From CAYNRE01 sp964399535 (GTDB lineage: Bacteria; Planctomycetota; Planctomycetia; Pirellulales; CAYNRE01): 64,000 bases of DNA. The position numbers and the translations under genes were made by a program. The stretch lies in assembly GCA_964399535.1 (NCBI GenBank), contig CAYNRE010000058.1, positions 151,946 to 215,945 on the forward strand. The letters run 5' to 3'. Shown in pieces: positions 8,248-19,336 of this stretch (positions are counted from its first letter, which is position 1; each line of letters opens with the position of its first letter). Below the pieces are notes generated by a model. It was not told the DNA's origin, searched no databases, and saw nothing but the letters and a program-made list of their open reading frames with translations.

Positions 8248-9921
8248 CTAGTGTTGCAGTTTCTTGTAGCGGAAGCGGTGGGGTTGGTCCGCCTCCATGC
8301 CCAACCGCTCGCGGCGCTGCTGCTCGTAGGTCTGGAAGTTTCCCTCGCACCAGTGCACGTAGCCGTCTCCCTCGAAAGCCAGGATGTGGGTCGCCACCCG
8401 GTCGAGAAACCAGCGGTCGTGGCTGATTACCACCACGCATCCGGCATAGTTCGAGATGGCCTCTTCCAGGGCCCTCAGGGTGTCCACGTCCAGGTCGTTG
8501 GTCGGTTCGTCCAAAAGCAACACGTTCGATCCACGCCGCAGCAGCTTGGCCAGGTGCACCCGGTTACGTTCGCCGCCCGAAAGGGTGCCCACCTTTTTCT
8601 GTTGATCCTGGCCTTGAAAGTTGAACCGAGCCACATAGGCGCGCGAATTGATTTTCCGGCCGCCCATTTCGATGGTGTCGTGGTCGCCGGAAATTTCCTC
8701 GTAAACGGTTTTCTCGCTTTCCAGAGCATCGCGATTCTGGTCCACGTAGCCCAGTTCCACCGTGGGGCCCACGCGCAGCTCGCCCTGGTCGGGCTGTTCC
8801 TCGCCCACGATCATGCGAAACAGCGTGGTCTTGCCGGCCCCGTTGGGGCCGATAATGCCCACGATGCCGCCGGCCGGCAGGCGGAAGCTCAGGTTGTCGA
8901 TCAAGACCCGGTCGCCAAAGCCCTTGGTCAGGTTCTTGGCCTCGATTACCAGCTCGCCCAGGTGCTTGCCGTTGGGAATTTGAATCTCGAATTCGTCGAG
9001 CTTCTCGCGAAACTGCTCGGCGGCCATCTGCTCGTAGGCCGCCAGGCGGGCCTTGTTCTTGGCCTGCCGGGCGCGGGGGGCCATGCGCACCCATTCCAGT
9101 TCGCGATCGAGCGTCTTCTGCCGGGCCGTGGCCTGCTTCTCTTCCACGGCCAGGCGTGCCCTCTTCTGTTCGAGCCAGGAGGTGTAGTTCCCCTCGAAGG
9201 GAATGCCCCGGCCACGGTCGAGCTCAAGAATCCAGCCCGCCACGTTATCGAGGAAGTACCGGTCGTGGGTCACCGCCACCACGGTGCCGGTATAGTCCTG
9301 CAAGTGCCGCTCGAGCCAGTTCACGCTCTCGGCGTCGAGGTGGTTGGTCGGCTCGTCGAGCAGGAGCAAGTCGGGCCGCTCGAGCAGAATCTTGCAAAGC
9401 GCTACCCGGCGCCGCTCGCCCCCAGAGAGCGTGGAAACGTCGGCGTCGCCAGGGGGCAGGTTCATCGCGTCCATCGCAATTTCCACCTGGCGGTCCAGGT
9501 CCCAGGCCCCCCGCAGCTCGATCTCGTCCTGTACGCGGGCCTGTTCCTCGAGCAACTTTTCCATCGCTTCGGGTTCCATCGGCTCGCCCAGGCGATTGTT
9601 GATCTCCTCAAACTTGGCCAGCAAAGCCCGGGTGGCGTGGACCGCCTCTTCGACGTTGCCCAGTACATCTTTGTCGGGGTTGAGCTGCGGCTCTTGCGAC
9701 AGGTACCCCACGCTGAATCCATCGGTCAGCCGGGCCTCGCCCTCGAAATCGCGATCGATTCCCCCCATGATCCGCAGCAGGGTGCTCTTGCCCGAGCCGT
9801 TGCGCCCCAGCACGCCGATCTTGGCGCCGGGGTAGAAGGCCAGCCAGATGTTCTTGAGCACTTCGCGTTGGCCGTGCTTCTTGGTCAGTTCCGCGATTTG
9901 GTAAATGTATTGACGGCTCAT
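8248..9921 (-). CDS. ettA: energy-dependent translational throttle protein EttA (ABC-F ATPase)
   Basis: The product has 557 residues, the normal EttA length. It has two ABC ATPase domains without membrane segments. Domain 1 carries Walker [10 protein letters not shown] (near residue 40), signature [11 protein letters not shown] and Walker [13 protein letters not shown]. Domain 2 carries [20 protein letters not shown] and [12 protein letters not shown]. The linker region with [20 protein letters not shown] matches the ABC-F interdomain P-site interaction motif. EttA binds the ribosomal E site and gates entry to elongation according to ADP/ATP ratio. The last residues ([11 protein letters not shown]) also match EttA-type C-termini. 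Start is an ATG at 9921. Confidence 0.95.
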   Translation of the reverse strand: MSRQYIYQIAELTKKHGQREVLKNIWLAFYPGAKIGVLGRNGSGKSTLLRIMGGIDRDFEGEARLTDGFSVGYLSQEPQLNPDKDVLGNVEEAVHATRALLAKFEEINNRLGEPMEPEAMEKLLEEQARVQDEIELRGAWDLDRQVEIAMDAMNLPPGDADVSTLSGGERRRVALCKILLERPDLLLLDEPTNHLDAESVNWLERHLQDYTGTVVAVTHDRYFLDNVAGWILELDRGRGIPFEGNYTSWLEQKRARLAVEEKQATARQKTLDRELEWVRMAPRARQAKNKARLAAYEQMAAEQFREKLDEFEIQIPNGKHLGELVIEAKNLTKGFGDRVLIDNLSFRLPAGGIVGIIGPNGAGKTTLFRMIVGEEQPDQGELRVGPTVELGYVDQNRDALESEKTVYEEISGDHDTIEMGGRKINSRAYVARFNFQGQDQQKKVGTLSGGERNRVHLAKLLRRGSNVLLLDEPTNDLDVDTLRALEEAISNYAGCVVVISHDRWFLDRVATHILAFEGDGYVHWCEGNFQTYEQQRRERLGMEADQPHRFRYKKLQH

Positions 9922-10025
9922 GGGCCGAAATCCTTCAAGTTCCAGGGGTCAAAAGGCAACCGAGCGCCACGCGGCGCAAGTCGCCCGGTGCGGAAGCCGC
10001 CGCGCGCCGCTTGGGCACGAGCAGG

Positions 10026-11627
10026 CTATTCCCATTCGATGGTAGCGGGGGGCTTCGAGCTGATGTCGTACACCACCCGGTTGACGCCGGAGACCTCGTT
10101 GATGATCCGGGTCGAGATGTGCGCCAGCAACTCGTGGGGCAGGCGGCTCCAGTCCGCGGTCATGAAGTCGTCGGTGTCGATCGAACGGACCGCGATCGCG
10201 TCTTGATAGGTTCGCTCGTCGCCCATGACGCCCACGCTTTTGACCGGCAGCAGCACGGCGAAGGTTTGCGAAGTCTTGCGGTACAACCCGGCCGCGCGCA
10301 ACTCGCCCACCACGATGGCGTCGGCCTGCCGCAAACGCTCGAGCCGCTCGCGGGTAACTTCCCCCAGGCAGCGCACCGCCAGGCCGGGCCCTGGAAACGG
10401 GTGCCGCCAGACGATTTCCTCGGGCAAACCCAGGGCCAGCCCCAGGCTGCGCACCTCATCCTTGAACAAGTCGCGGAGCGGTTCGATCAGCTCAAAACCC
10501 AACTCGGCGGGGAGCCCACCCACGTTGTGGTGCAGCTTGATCGTGGCCGCCGGCCCATCGGGCGAGGCCCCGCTTTCGATTACGTCGGGGTAAAGCGTGC
10601 CCTGGGCCAGGAAGTGGGCGTCTTCGATCCGCTGGGCTTCCTCGCGGAAACACTCGATAAAGGCGTGGCCGATCCGCCGTCGCTTTTCCTGGGGCTCGGT
10701 CACCCCGGCCAACACCTTCAGAAAGCGATCCTCAGCTTCGACCACGTGCAGGTCCGTGCGAAAATGGCCGGTGAATTCTCCGATGACGGCCTGGGCCTCG
10801 TCCTGCCTGAGTAGCCCATTGTCGACCAGAATGCAGGATAGCTGCGCCCCCACCGCCCGATAGATCAGGGCGGCAACCACCGAGGAATCGACCCCACCCG
10901 AGAGCCCGCAGATCACGCGGCGGTTGCCCACGCGGGCCTTGATATCGGCGATGGTTTGGGCGGCGAAATCCTCAAGCCGCCAGGTTCCCTGGCATCCGCA
11001 AATGTGTTTGACAAAGTTGCCCAAAATCTGCGAACCGACCGGGGTGTGGGTCACCTCGGGATGAAACTGCAGCCCGTAGATCGGCAAACTGCGGTGGGCC
11101 GCCGCCGCAAAGGGGCAAGTGGGGGTATCGGCCAGCGGCACGAACGACTCGGCCAACTGGCGAACCTGGTCGCCGTGGCTCATCCAGACATCGCTTTCGG
11201 CCGGCAGCCCCGAAAGCAGCGGGTGGTCGGCCCGGAAATGACAGCGGGCCCGGCCGTATTCGCGGGCCTCGGCCCGGTCGACCTGGCCACCCAGCGAAAT
11301 GCAAGCCAGTTGTAGTCCGTAGCAGATGCCCAAGATCGGAATGCCCAGTTGGAACAGTTCGGGATCGCAACGGGGCGCCCCCGGGTCGTAGACGCTGGAA
11401 GGTCCGCCCGAGAGGATCAGCCCCTTGGGGGCGATTTCGCGAACCCGCCGGGGGGTGATGTCGTGCCGCACGATTTCGCAGTACACATGTTGCTCGCGCA
11501 CCCGGCGGGCAATGAGCTGGGCATATTGCGAGCCGAAATCGAGGACCAGCACCTTCTCGTGCGCTACGCGGTCGGCGACCGAGGGGGGAGTTGCGACGTC
11601 GGGCGTGGCGGCGGTGGGGGGAGTCAT
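10026..11627 (-). CDS. guaA: GMP synthase (glutamine-hydrolysing)
   Basis: From the ATG at 11627 the product has 533 residues and is complete. The N-terminal class I glutamine amidotransferase has catalytic Cys102 in GICYGLQ and the His-Glu pair in [10 protein letters not shown]. The ATP-pyrophosphatase domain has the P-loop SGGVDSS, and the C-terminal dimerisation domain ends in the family signature KPPATIEWE. The enzyme converts XMP to GMP using glutamine and ATP. The first ~20 residues ([19 protein letters not shown]) are an extra Pro/Thr-rich leader, and a later start near VLVLDFGSQ would also be possible. An upstream in-frame extension to 11732 lacks support. Confidence 0.95.
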   Translation of the reverse strand: MTPPTAATPDVATPPSVADRVAHEKVLVLDFGSQYAQLIARRVREQHVYCEIVRHDITPRRVREIAPKGLILSGGPSSVYDPGAPRCDPELFQLGIPILGICYGLQLACISLGGQVDRAEAREYGRARCHFRADHPLLSGLPAESDVWMSHGDQVRQLAESFVPLADTPTCPFAAAAHRSLPIYGLQFHPEVTHTPVGSQILGNFVKHICGCQGTWRLEDFAAQTIADIKARVGNRRVICGLSGGVDSSVVAALIYRAVGAQLSCILVDNGLLRQDEAQAVIGEFTGHFRTDLHVVEAEDRFLKVLAGVTEPQEKRRRIGHAFIECFREEAQRIEDAHFLAQGTLYPDVIESGASPDGPAATIKLHHNVGGLPAELGFELIEPLRDLFKDEVRSLGLALGLPEEIVWRHPFPGPGLAVRCLGEVTRERLERLRQADAIVVGELRAAGLYRKTSQTFAVLLPVKSVGVMGDERTYQDAIAVRSIDTDDFMTADWSRLPHELLAHISTRIINEVSGVNRVVYDISSKPPATIEWE

Positions 11628-11860
11628 TGGGCTAGGTTCGGCTGTGGGAAACCGCGGATTATAGAGACCGGCCGGTTTTTCGCCTAGCAGGGTGCCGGGG
11701 GGGACAGGAAACGCCAGGGCACCAGGGCGCAAAACCGCAAGGCGGCAACGGGGGCAACGAATGTCGGACGGAGCGTGGGGAAAGGGAGAATATCAGTCGG
11801 GGAGTAAGGGGAAGAATGTCGGACGGGCAGTAGCGCGCAAGGGCGGTGAACCACAAGGGC

Positions 11861-12025
11861 TAACAGCCCGTTGAAGGTTTCATCGGGCTGCGTTATGGCA
11901 GGGACGCGATGCCAGAATAGCGACGTAAGTCGTTATTCTGCGAGCCGCGACGAGCTTTGCTCGGCGCTTGGCGAGGTTGAAAGAGGTTGAAATAGGCCAC
12001 GAGGGCATATTTCAACGGACTGCTA
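11861..12025. mobile_element. short inverted-repeat element, copy 1 (MITE-like)
   Basis: The left end TAACAGCCCGTTGAA and the reverse complement of the right end, TAGCAGTCCGTTGAA, agree at 13 of 15 positions. Inside is a near-perfect hairpin, GAATAGCGAC-GTAA-GTCGTTATTC (11915-11938), followed by GAGCCGCGACGAGCTTTGC and the second arm CTCGGCGC. A second copy at 38186-38340 shares the core almost base for base. There is no open frame, so it is a non-autonomous element or a structured repeat. The ends begin and finish with TA, as expected for TA-targeting transposons (inference). Confidence 0.7.
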
Positions 12026-12165
12026 AATGAGCCATCGAGGAATCGGTGTAACGCTTGCGTGGGCCGCCGCGGCTCTGGGGCCGTGACGCCGCGGCCGTGG
12101 CTGCGCGACGTCACGGCCTTGGTTCAGCTCAGCATCCCCGCGGCTCCTCAGAAAGCGATTTCCAG

Positions 12166-12225
12166 TCCCCCCAAGGCAAGTTCCCCCAAGGCAAGGCCCC
12201 CCGAGGCAAGGCCCCCCAAGGGTGG
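12166..12225. repeat. 15-bp tandem repeat, four units
   Basis: Four adjacent 15-bp units read TCCCCCCAAGGCAAG, TTCCCCCAAGGCAAG, GCCCCCCGAGGCAAG and GCCCCCCAAGGGTGG, the last being degenerate. The array lies about 125 bp upstream of surE in non-coding DNA. It is probably a slippage product; no function is evident. Confidence 0.75.
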
Positions 12226-12351
12226 TTGTCGACGCTCGCCGCCCCCGGCTACAGTACCGCGTTTGAAGGGCCCCTCCAGGGGTTGGCGACCACCGCGGTT
12301 CAATAACACCGCGGCGCGGCACGCCCATCACCTCGCTTGGCGAGTATCTCA

Positions 12352-13113
12352 GTGCGTATTCTGCTCACCAACGACGACGGGGTTTACGCTCCGGGCCTGG
12401 CGGCCCTGGAACGCGCCCTGCTGGCGCTTGGCCAGGTTACGGTGGTTGCCCCCGCCACTGAGCAAAGCGGCGTGGGCCACTCGATTACCTTTCTCACCCC
12501 GTTGGTGGCGCAAGAGGTTTGGCAAGGCGACCGCCAGCGCGGCTGGGCCGTGGAAGGCAGCCCTGCCGATTGCGTCAAGCTCGGCGTGTTCGAGTTCTGC
12601 GGAGGCCGCCCCGACTTGGTCGTGAGCGGGATCAACGGCGGGCTCAACGCGGGCATCAACGTGCTGTACTCGGGCACGGTAGCCGCCGCGATCGAAGGAG
12701 CGTTTTTCGAGATCACCAGTTTCGCTGTTTCGCTGCAATACGATCCGCATGCCGACTTCGACCGGGCCGCCGATCTGGCTCGCCAGATTATCGCTCAGGT
12801 GCTGGCCGCCAAGGGGCCCGAGCCGCAGCTCTACAATTTGAATTTCCCGCTGGCGGCGCTCGCGGGCTCCCCCTCGGTCAAGGTCGTGCCGATGGGCGTG
12901 GCCCGCTGGGGCGAACAATTCGAAAAGCGCCGCGACCCCCGCGGGCGCAGTTACTACTGGGCCACCAACGAGCCTCCGCCGCCCGAGGGACCGCAGGAAA
13001 CCGATCTCTCGGCGCTGCAGAAGGGCCACATTACGTTGACCCCGTTGGATTTCGACCTGACCAAACACCAACTTGTGCCCGCGATGCGTGATTGGCGGCT
13101 CGAGTTGCGGTAA
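12352..13113 (+). CDS. surE: 5'/3'-nucleotidase SurE
   Basis: The product has 253 residues and starts as VRILLTNDDGVYAPGL, the SurE signature with the metal-binding Asp-Asp pair. Further family motifs are APATEQSGVGHSIT, GSPADCVKLG and VSGINGGLNAGINVLYSGTV. SurE removes phosphate from nucleoside 5'- and 3'-monophosphates in the cytoplasm. I chose the GTG at 12352 because family members begin directly with M-R-I-L-L-T-N-D-D-G. A TTG at 12337 would add five residues. No strong ribosome site separates the two. The C-terminus (LVPAMRDWRLELR) is intact. Confidence 0.94.
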   Translation: MRILLTNDDGVYAPGLAALERALLALGQVTVVAPATEQSGVGHSITFLTPLVAQEVWQGDRQRGWAVEGSPADCVKLGVFEFCGGRPDLVVSGINGGLNAGINVLYSGTVAAAIEGAFFEITSFAVSLQYDPHADFDRAADLARQIIAQVLAAKGPEPQLYNLNFPLAALAGSPSVKVVPMGVARWGEQFEKRRDPRGRSYYWATNEPPPPEGPQETDLSALQKGHITLTPLDFDLTKHQLVPAMRDWRLELR

Positions 13114-13220
13114 GCTCGGCAAATGCCGCCAGGGGCGCACGGCCACGGGGCGCACTCACCGCGAAACTCGCGGAGAGGCACGAACCGGGGCCCACGATGA
13201 ACTCGAAATAAGGTGCCGTG

Positions 13221-13820
13221 ATGCGTACTCTCGCGCGGAGTTGGCCCTGGCTGCTGGTGGTTTTGGCTGGCTGCGGCGACGGCGGATCAGAGACCGCCCG
13301 GCCCTCCAGCGAGGCCGCCAAAGACCTGGCCCGGTTGTTGCCTCCGAGCGCGCAGCCTGCTCAGCAGCCCCCGCTGGCCCCCGCGGCTTCTCCGGCGCCG
13401 CCGAATTCGGCCCCGACGGCGACTGCGGTGCCCGCACCGGCAGTGCCTGTACCAGCAGTGCCCGCACCAGCGGCGCCCACCGCCGTGGCCCCCACCCAGG
13501 CGACGCCTGCCGAAACCGAGCGCGAGGCCGCCCGCGCCGGCGTGGGCGAAAAGGGGAAGTCGCTCGAATTCCGGCTGGGTCAAACCGCGGCCAAGGCCTA
13601 CTTCCAAGCCCGGGAACGAATCGTTTTCGAGATTCAGATTCCCGAGGCGATGAAGCTCTACAAGGCCACCAACGGCTACGCGCCCCGCTCGCAAGAGGAG
13701 TTCGAGCGCGACATACTCCAGGCCAACCAGATCACCCTGCCCCGGCTTCCGCCCAACCACCGCTATGTGTACAGCCCCGAGGATGAAGACCTGTTCGTCG
13801 AGCACCCCCAGGGGCAATAG
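13221..13820 (+). CDS. putative lipoprotein with Pro/Ala-rich linker
   Basis: The product is about 199 residues. The N-terminus MRTLARSWPWLLVVLAGC is a lipoprotein signal peptide with lipobox LAGC, so the mature protein should be lipid-anchored at the cysteine. Residues ~45-95 form a low-complexity Pro/Ala/Val linker (VPAPAVPVPAVPAPAAP). The C-terminal ~95 residues form a small domain (EIQIPEAMKLYKATNGYAPRSQEEF), reminiscent of the short secreted domains in planctomycetes that follow prepilin-like helices, but I cannot name it. A GTG at 13218 directly precedes the ATG. An AAGGTG ribosome site lies upstream. No operon partner is evident. Confidence 0.75.
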   Translation: MRTLARSWPWLLVVLAGCGDGGSETARPSSEAAKDLARLLPPSAQPAQQPPLAPAASPAPPNSAPTATAVPAPAVPVPAVPAPAAPTAVAPTQATPAETEREAARAGVGEKGKSLEFRLGQTAAKAYFQARERIVFEIQIPEAMKLYKATNGYAPRSQEEFERDILQANQITLPRLPPNHRYVYSPEDEDLFVEHPQGQ

Positions 13821-14383
13821 CCAAGGCCAGATCCGGCGATAAGACTTGCTGGAACCCGTTTTATGGTTTCAAGTTAGGGCCATTTCTTCCGTTCTGGAAG
13901 TGACTCGGGAATCAAGTCTTTTGGGGCTCGCCCGGTCGGCCGCCCCGTGTTGCGTCTTCACTACGCGCGTTGTCCGGCGGCAACACGCGCTGGGAAAGCC
14001 CCAACCCGTTGGGCGGAAATCGGCGGACGGCGTGAGCTGCGGGCCGTGACAGCCACTAGCCTGGCAATTACGCTGAAAAACAGGCTCTGGACCCTGCCAG
14101 CGCATCGGTTCGCCCGGCTTCGAGCCACGGCTTCGCGTGGGGCTTCCCCGGGCCTTGGCACGGGCCTTGCCTCGCTCATCCAACAACAGATTCAACCGCT
14201 AAACCAATCGCGGGTACTCGAGGCGACCCCGCTCGCTCGAGCCCCCCGCACTGCCACTTCCCCGGCCGGCGAGGGCACCCGGTCAGCCGGCCAGGGGATT
14301 CGGTCGCCGCGAAGATTCCTGTCACCGCCCTCCCTGCCCACGTCTCGTCGATCCGCACGCACTCCTCTCCCCAGGTCTCTGCC
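13821..14383. other. intergenic region, no gene supported
   Basis: This 563-bp gap separates two small plus-strand lipoprotein genes. Frames on both strands lack start context and recognisable content. One reverse frame contains VFQRNCQASGCHGP, which looks like a haem motif by chance and is discussed under rejected items. No hairpin with a T-run or RNA gene was seen. The promoter for the 14384 gene is expected near its right end. Confidence 0.5.
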
Positions 14384-14668
14384 ATGCGAAGCTTTACCTA
14401 CCTGTTCGGCGCTTGCCTGCTGTTGCTCACTGGTTGCCCCGCGTTCGGCGGAAGCTGGGTTTTTCAGCGGTCGTACTACTCGCACCAGCCGACGCAGCGG
14501 GTGCAGATTGGTCCCCGTTCGCACGGCGGGCCGTACTACACCCGGGCCCAGGGCGAGTATGTGCGGACCGGCATGCGGCAGGTGTACAGCTCGATCCAAA
14601 TTCCGGGCAGCGGCTCGGACAACCTCTGGGTCTGGGAAAGCTGGGTGCAGCCCGGCTCGCAGCGTTGA
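14384..14668 (+). CDS. small putative lipoprotein
   Basis: The 94-aa product begins MRSFTYLFGACLLLLTGC, a lipoprotein signal peptide with lipobox LTGC. The remaining ~75 residues are rich in Tyr, Ser, Gly and Arg (RSYYSHQPTQRVQIGP; GPYYTRAQGEYVRTG) and end QPGSQR. It has an acceptable Shine-Dalgarno-poor start. I do not recognise the family, but the signal peptide and codon usage support a real gene. Its 3' end faces the leftward gene at 14729. Confidence 0.65.
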   Translation: MRSFTYLFGACLLLLTGCPAFGGSWVFQRSYYSHQPTQRVQIGPRSHGGPYYTRAQGEYVRTGMRQVYSSIQIPGSGSDNLWVWESWVQPGSQR

Positions 14669-14728
14669 ACGTCGCTGGCAGTTTCGGCGGCCAGTTGCCG
14701 GAAACCGGGCACCCCGAACGTGGCCCGG

Positions 14729-15262
14729 CTACTTGGCCGGAATCAGTTCGCGGTCTTCGTAGCCGGTCATGACCCAACCCTGCGAGCGGCGCTCGAAGAA
14801 TACCCGGAACCGCCGCACGAAATGATCGTAGGGGGCCTGGCCTCGGCGATCTTCCAGGACGAGCGTGCCCACGAAGTCGGCTTCGGCCTTCGGTACCGAT
14901 CCGCCGCTGGACACGCTCACCTGTAGCCCGCGGATTTCGGCGGCCTCGACCTTGAAATCGGCCAGTGCCTGTTGGGCCCTGGCCTGAATGGGTCCGGCCT
15001 CGGGAGCCAGGTAGGCCAGAATGGCGTTCAGGTCGTTGGCCTCCAGAGCGTCGGCCACGGCGTAGAGGGTGTGCTCCACCTGCTCGCGGTCGGTCACTAC
15101 CAGCCGTTCCAGGGCTACGCCGCCCAGCGTCAGCAGCGCTACGCCCCCCATGGCGGCCAGCACAACGGCTCGCCCAGTCTGGTAGAACACCACGCCGAGC
15201 AGGCCGAGCATCAGGCCCCCGGCGGCCAAAATCAGGGTAGGGTCTTCGAGCAACTGGCTCAT
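14729..15262 (-). CDS. membrane-anchored protein with small alpha/beta domain
   Basis: The 177-aa product has two N-terminal membrane helices (LILAAGGLMLGLLGVVFYQT, then VVLAAMGGVALLTLGGVAL). A ~110-residue soluble domain follows (VEHTLYAVADALEANDLNAI ... FVRRFRVFFERRSQGWVMTG), which in pattern resembles NTF2/SnoaL-like folds (weak inference). Its ATG overlaps the stop of the upstream gene in an ATGA arrangement at 15259-15262, so the two are almost certainly translationally coupled. Function is unknown. Confidence 0.75.
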   Translation of the reverse strand: MSQLLEDPTLILAAGGLMLGLLGVVFYQTGRAVVLAAMGGVALLTLGGVALERLVVTDREQVEHTLYAVADALEANDLNAILAYLAPEAGPIQARAQQALADFKVEAAEIRGLQVSVSSGGSVPKAEADFVGTLVLEDRRGQAPYDHFVRRFRVFFERRSQGWVMTGYEDRELIPAK

Positions 15263-15672
15263 ACCCGGTTAGCCCCCTGATCGTGGTGGACGATCGGCTG
15301 AGCGGGAGTCGAACCCGAGCCGCTCACCCGCGTGGACTGGCGGTCGCGAAGGAGCCGATAGCTGGACCAGAGCGCGACTGCACAGAGCACAACGCCCAGC
15401 GGCGCCAGGGTGGAACGAATCGATTCCGGGGCCAACTGGTTGCTTTCCCCGGGGCGCACCTCGGGCTCGAACTCGGTTGAGCCGGCCTGGTCCCGGGCCC
15501 GCCAGGCGTCGACCCGGTGCTCGAACCGGTTTTCGAGCCGAGCCTGGCGTCGCAGGTACTTAGGGCCGATCGCCGTCAGGGCCACCAGCGCCGCCGCCGA
15601 AAACACGCAGAGCCAGAACCAGGGAGAATCGGCCAGGCTATTCGCCGGCCGGGGGGGCAGCGGTGCGTTCAC
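15259..15672 (-). CDS. small two-helix membrane protein
   Basis: From a GTG at 15672 the product has 137 residues: VNAPLPPRPANSLADSPWFW, a membrane helix (FWLCVFSAAALVALTAIGPKYL), a charged linker (RRQARLENRFEHRVDAWRAR), a second helix (LGVVLCAVALWSSYRLL) and a polar tail. Its stop overlaps the ATG of the next gene by 4 nt. The start is uncertain, because upstream in-frame sequence runs on into DNA behind enolase, but that extension reads as non-coding. No family recognised; presumably works with the downstream membrane protein. Confidence 0.65.
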   Translation of the reverse strand: MNAPLPPRPANSLADSPWFWLCVFSAAALVALTAIGPKYLRRQARLENRFEHRVDAWRARDQAGSTEFEPEVRPGESNQLAPESIRSTLAPLGVVLCAVALWSSYRLLRDRQSTRVSGSGSTPAQPIVHHDQGANRV

Positions 15673-15898
15673 CGTCGGGCTCTCCCTTGGCTCGTTGGCG
15701 GACCCCGGCGCGATCGCGGCAACACCACCCTGCCGGCCGGCAGGATTTGAGGCGCCGGAGGGCCGAGTGCATCGCCCACCCTTATTCTCGTAGGGTTGGC
15801 GATGCGCGATCACCGAACACACAAGTGGTTCAGCGGTAAGCCAATCGCGCGTGCCCAGCCTGGTCGCGTCGACCCCAGCACCTGGCAGTGACCGAGCC

Positions 15899-17326
<1,428 letters not shown>

Positions 17327-17477
17327 TTACTCGCGCGTCGCCCTGCCGTCTTCCCCTGGCCAAGGCAGCCGCTACGATGGGGGATTGCGCCCGCGCATCG
17401 AGCCGGGCCAATCGATTCGGGGGGGGAAGGAGCCGCCGTAGGAAGCGCGACGCAAGCCGCGCGGGCCGGGCGACGCC

Positions 17478-18428
17478 ATGGCGACACCGCACGATTACGA
17501 GCCGCTCGCGAAGGCGGTTGTCAGCATTCAGCCCGGCGGGGGCGTCTGTTACCAATTGGAATTGGCCTGGGGACGCTGGCGGCGCTGGTGGCTGACCACC
17601 TTTCGCCCAGGCTACGTGCGCCAAATGGCGGCGCTACGGCAAGCAAGCGCCGTGGGGGCGCCGCACCCGATTCTGGACCCGCGCGATCTGAAATACTGTC
17701 GCAACCAGTGCACGGCCCACTGGCTGCCGGCCGACGACCCGTTTGCCTGGCGTAGCCGGCTGGGGCTGGCCCGCTGGGGTCTGGCCGAGGTCTGGCTGCT
17801 TTCGGCCGGCTGCTTGCTGCTGGCCTGGCTCGCCGGGCGTGTTTGGTTTCCCCTGGCCTTACCCCCCCTGGTTGCCGCCGTTTGGGTCGTCTCGTTCTTT
17901 CGCGACCCGACTCGAGCGGTGCCGGTGGGCCCGGGATTGATCGTGGCGCCGGCCGACGGCCGAGTGGTCGAAATCACCCGGCTGCCGCACGACGAGCGGA
18001 TCGGCGGGCCGGCCGTGCGAATCGGAATTTTTCTCTCGATTTTCAACGTGCACCTCAATCGCGCCCCCGCCGGAGGAACCGTGGTGCGGATGCGATACGA
18101 ACCGGGCCAGTTTCTCAATGCCCTGCGCGCCGACAGCGCCCAAAAGAACGAGCGGATGACGATTGTCTGGCAAAGCGATTGCCCGGCGGGCCAATTGGTG
18201 GCGGTTCGGCAAATTGCCGGCCAGTTTGCCCGGCGAATCGTTTGCGATTTGCGCCCTGGCGAGCGGTGCGAACGGGGCCAGAAGTTCGGGATGATCAAAC
18301 TGGGTTCGCGGACGGAACTGCTCCTGCCCGATTTACCCGGCCTGGCAATTACCGCCGAATTGGGCCGCAGCGTTCGGGCAGGCAGCGACGTGGTCGCGCG
18401 ATACGCTCACACGGAACCCACTACTTAA
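17478..18428 (+). CDS. psd: phosphatidylserine decarboxylase proenzyme
   Basis: The 316-aa product matches the prokaryotic PSD family. The ~90 N-terminal residues form a family-unlike extension. Two closely spaced membrane segments lie near residues 100-140. The core carries APADGRVVEI, FLSIFNVHLNRAP (with the conserved His) and the self-cleavage region KFGMIKLGSRTELLLP, where Gly-Ser is the site that generates the pyruvoyl group. The enzyme makes phosphatidylethanolamine from phosphatidylserine. It is followed by pssA after 32 bp, so substrate supply and use are in one operon. The N-terminal extension of ~90 residues may be a regulatory or start-site artefact; internal Met starts are few. 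Confidence 0.92.
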   Translation: MATPHDYEPLAKAVVSIQPGGGVCYQLELAWGRWRRWWLTTFRPGYVRQMAALRQASAVGAPHPILDPRDLKYCRNQCTAHWLPADDPFAWRSRLGLARWGLAEVWLLSAGCLLLAWLAGRVWFPLALPPLVAAVWVVSFFRDPTRAVPVGPGLIVAPADGRVVEITRLPHDERIGGPAVRIGIFLSIFNVHLNRAPAGGTVVRMRYEPGQFLNALRADSAQKNERMTIVWQSDCPAGQLVAVRQIAGQFARRIVCDLRPGERCERGQKFGMIKLGSRTELLLPDLPGLAITAELGRSVRAGSDVVARYAHTEPTT

Positions 18429-18460
18429 AGCCGCACCCTGGCGTGGCCGGCGAGGAAACC

Positions 18461-19276
18461 ATGCGTCGACTTTCCAGCATTCCGGTGCTTCCCACCATGT
18501 TCACGCTGGGCAACCTGGTCTGTGGGTTTTTCGCCATCGTGGTGGCGGCCCGCGTCGAGAAACCCGTGTTGCCGATCGTGGATCCCAGCGATTTGACCAA
18601 TGTCATGTTTAGCGCCTGGCTGATCTTTCTGGCCATGGTGTTCGACGCGCTCGACGGCCACGTGGCCCGGCTTTCGCGCACCACCAGCGACTTCGGCGGC
18701 CAGCTCGACAGCCTCTGCGACGTGGTCACTTTCGGCGTGGCTCCAGGTTTTCTCTTGGTAAAGCTTTGCCCGGAGTTCACCTACCGCCACCGCGAGATGG
18801 TTTGGATCATCGCCGCGGCCTATGCCGCGTGCGCGGCTCTGCGGTTGGCCCGCTTCAACGTGGAAACCTCGGCCGAGGACGACCACTTGTACTTCAGCGG
18901 CCTGCCGTCGCCCGCCGCCGCCGCCACGATCGCCAGTTTCGCGATTCTGTTTTACGCGTTGCACAACGACGCCGATTGGCTCCCCCGGGCCGACGACTTG
19001 CGACGCTGGATTCAAACCGGGCTGCCTTATTTGGCGCTGGTGTTGGCGCTGCTGATGGTTTCGCGAATTCCCTATCCGCACATCGTCAATCAGCTTTTTC
19101 GCGGCCAGCGCACCTTCGGACACCTGGTCAGCGTGCTCTTCACCCTGGTCGTGGTGATGGTGGTGCGGGGCTATTCGCTGCCGGTGTTGTGCCTGGCGTT
19201 CGTGCTGTCGGGCCCCGGGCGATACCTTTGGCAATCGTTCGTGCAGCGCCAGCCCCAAGAGGATTCGTTATTCTGA
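18461..19276 (+). CDS. pssA: CDP-diacylglycerol-serine O-phosphatidyltransferase
   Basis: The 271-aa product is an integral membrane enzyme with the CDP-alcohol phosphotransferase motif D-x2-DG-x2-AR-x8-G-x3-D-x3-D, visible as DALDGHVARLSRTTSDFGGQ followed by LDSLCD. It joins CDP-diacylglycerol and serine to give phosphatidylserine, the substrate of the preceding psd product. About seven to eight hydrophobic helices are visible. The ATG at 18461 is preceded by GGCGAGGAAACC, a good ribosome site. The start overlaps nothing. Shared gene order with psd supports the assignment over pgsA or pcs. Confidence 0.93.
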   Translation: MRRLSSIPVLPTMFTLGNLVCGFFAIVVAARVEKPVLPIVDPSDLTNVMFSAWLIFLAMVFDALDGHVARLSRTTSDFGGQLDSLCDVVTFGVAPGFLLVKLCPEFTYRHREMVWIIAAAYAACAALRLARFNVETSAEDDHLYFSGLPSPAAAATIASFAILFYALHNDADWLPRADDLRRWIQTGLPYLALVLALLMVSRIPYPHIVNQLFRGQRTFGHLVSVLFTLVVVMVVRGYSLPVLCLAFVLSGPGRYLWQSFVQRQPQEDSLF

Positions 19277-19336
19277 CCAGGTCGGCCCGCCGCCCCGTGG
19301 CGAGACCGCTTTGAAAACCGCAGGAACGCTCGTTCA

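Larger units (their letters stand above)
11628..12351. other. intergenic region with a repeat element and tandem repeats
   Basis: This 724-bp gap between leftward guaA and rightward surE holds no gene that I can support. It contains a short repeat element with inverted ends (11861-12025) and a 15-bp tandem array (12166-12225), annotated separately. The 14-mer-like AGAATGTCGGACGG at 11813-11826 also occurs, one base different, at 11758-11771. The surE promoter should lie in its right part but no clear hexamers were seen. Confidence 0.6.

Noticed and set aside
11628..11860. GTCGGAC-containing direct repeats near guaA as a CRISPR-like array
   Set aside because: Only two copies 55 bp apart, no regular spacing and no cas gene in the window.
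13869..14195. Reverse-strand frame with VFQRNCQASGCHGP, like a haem-binding motif
   Set aside because: The spacing is C-x4-C rather than CxxCH, there is no signal peptide or ribosome site, and the rest reads as non-coding. I treat the match as chance or as part of a genome repeat I cannot see twice here.
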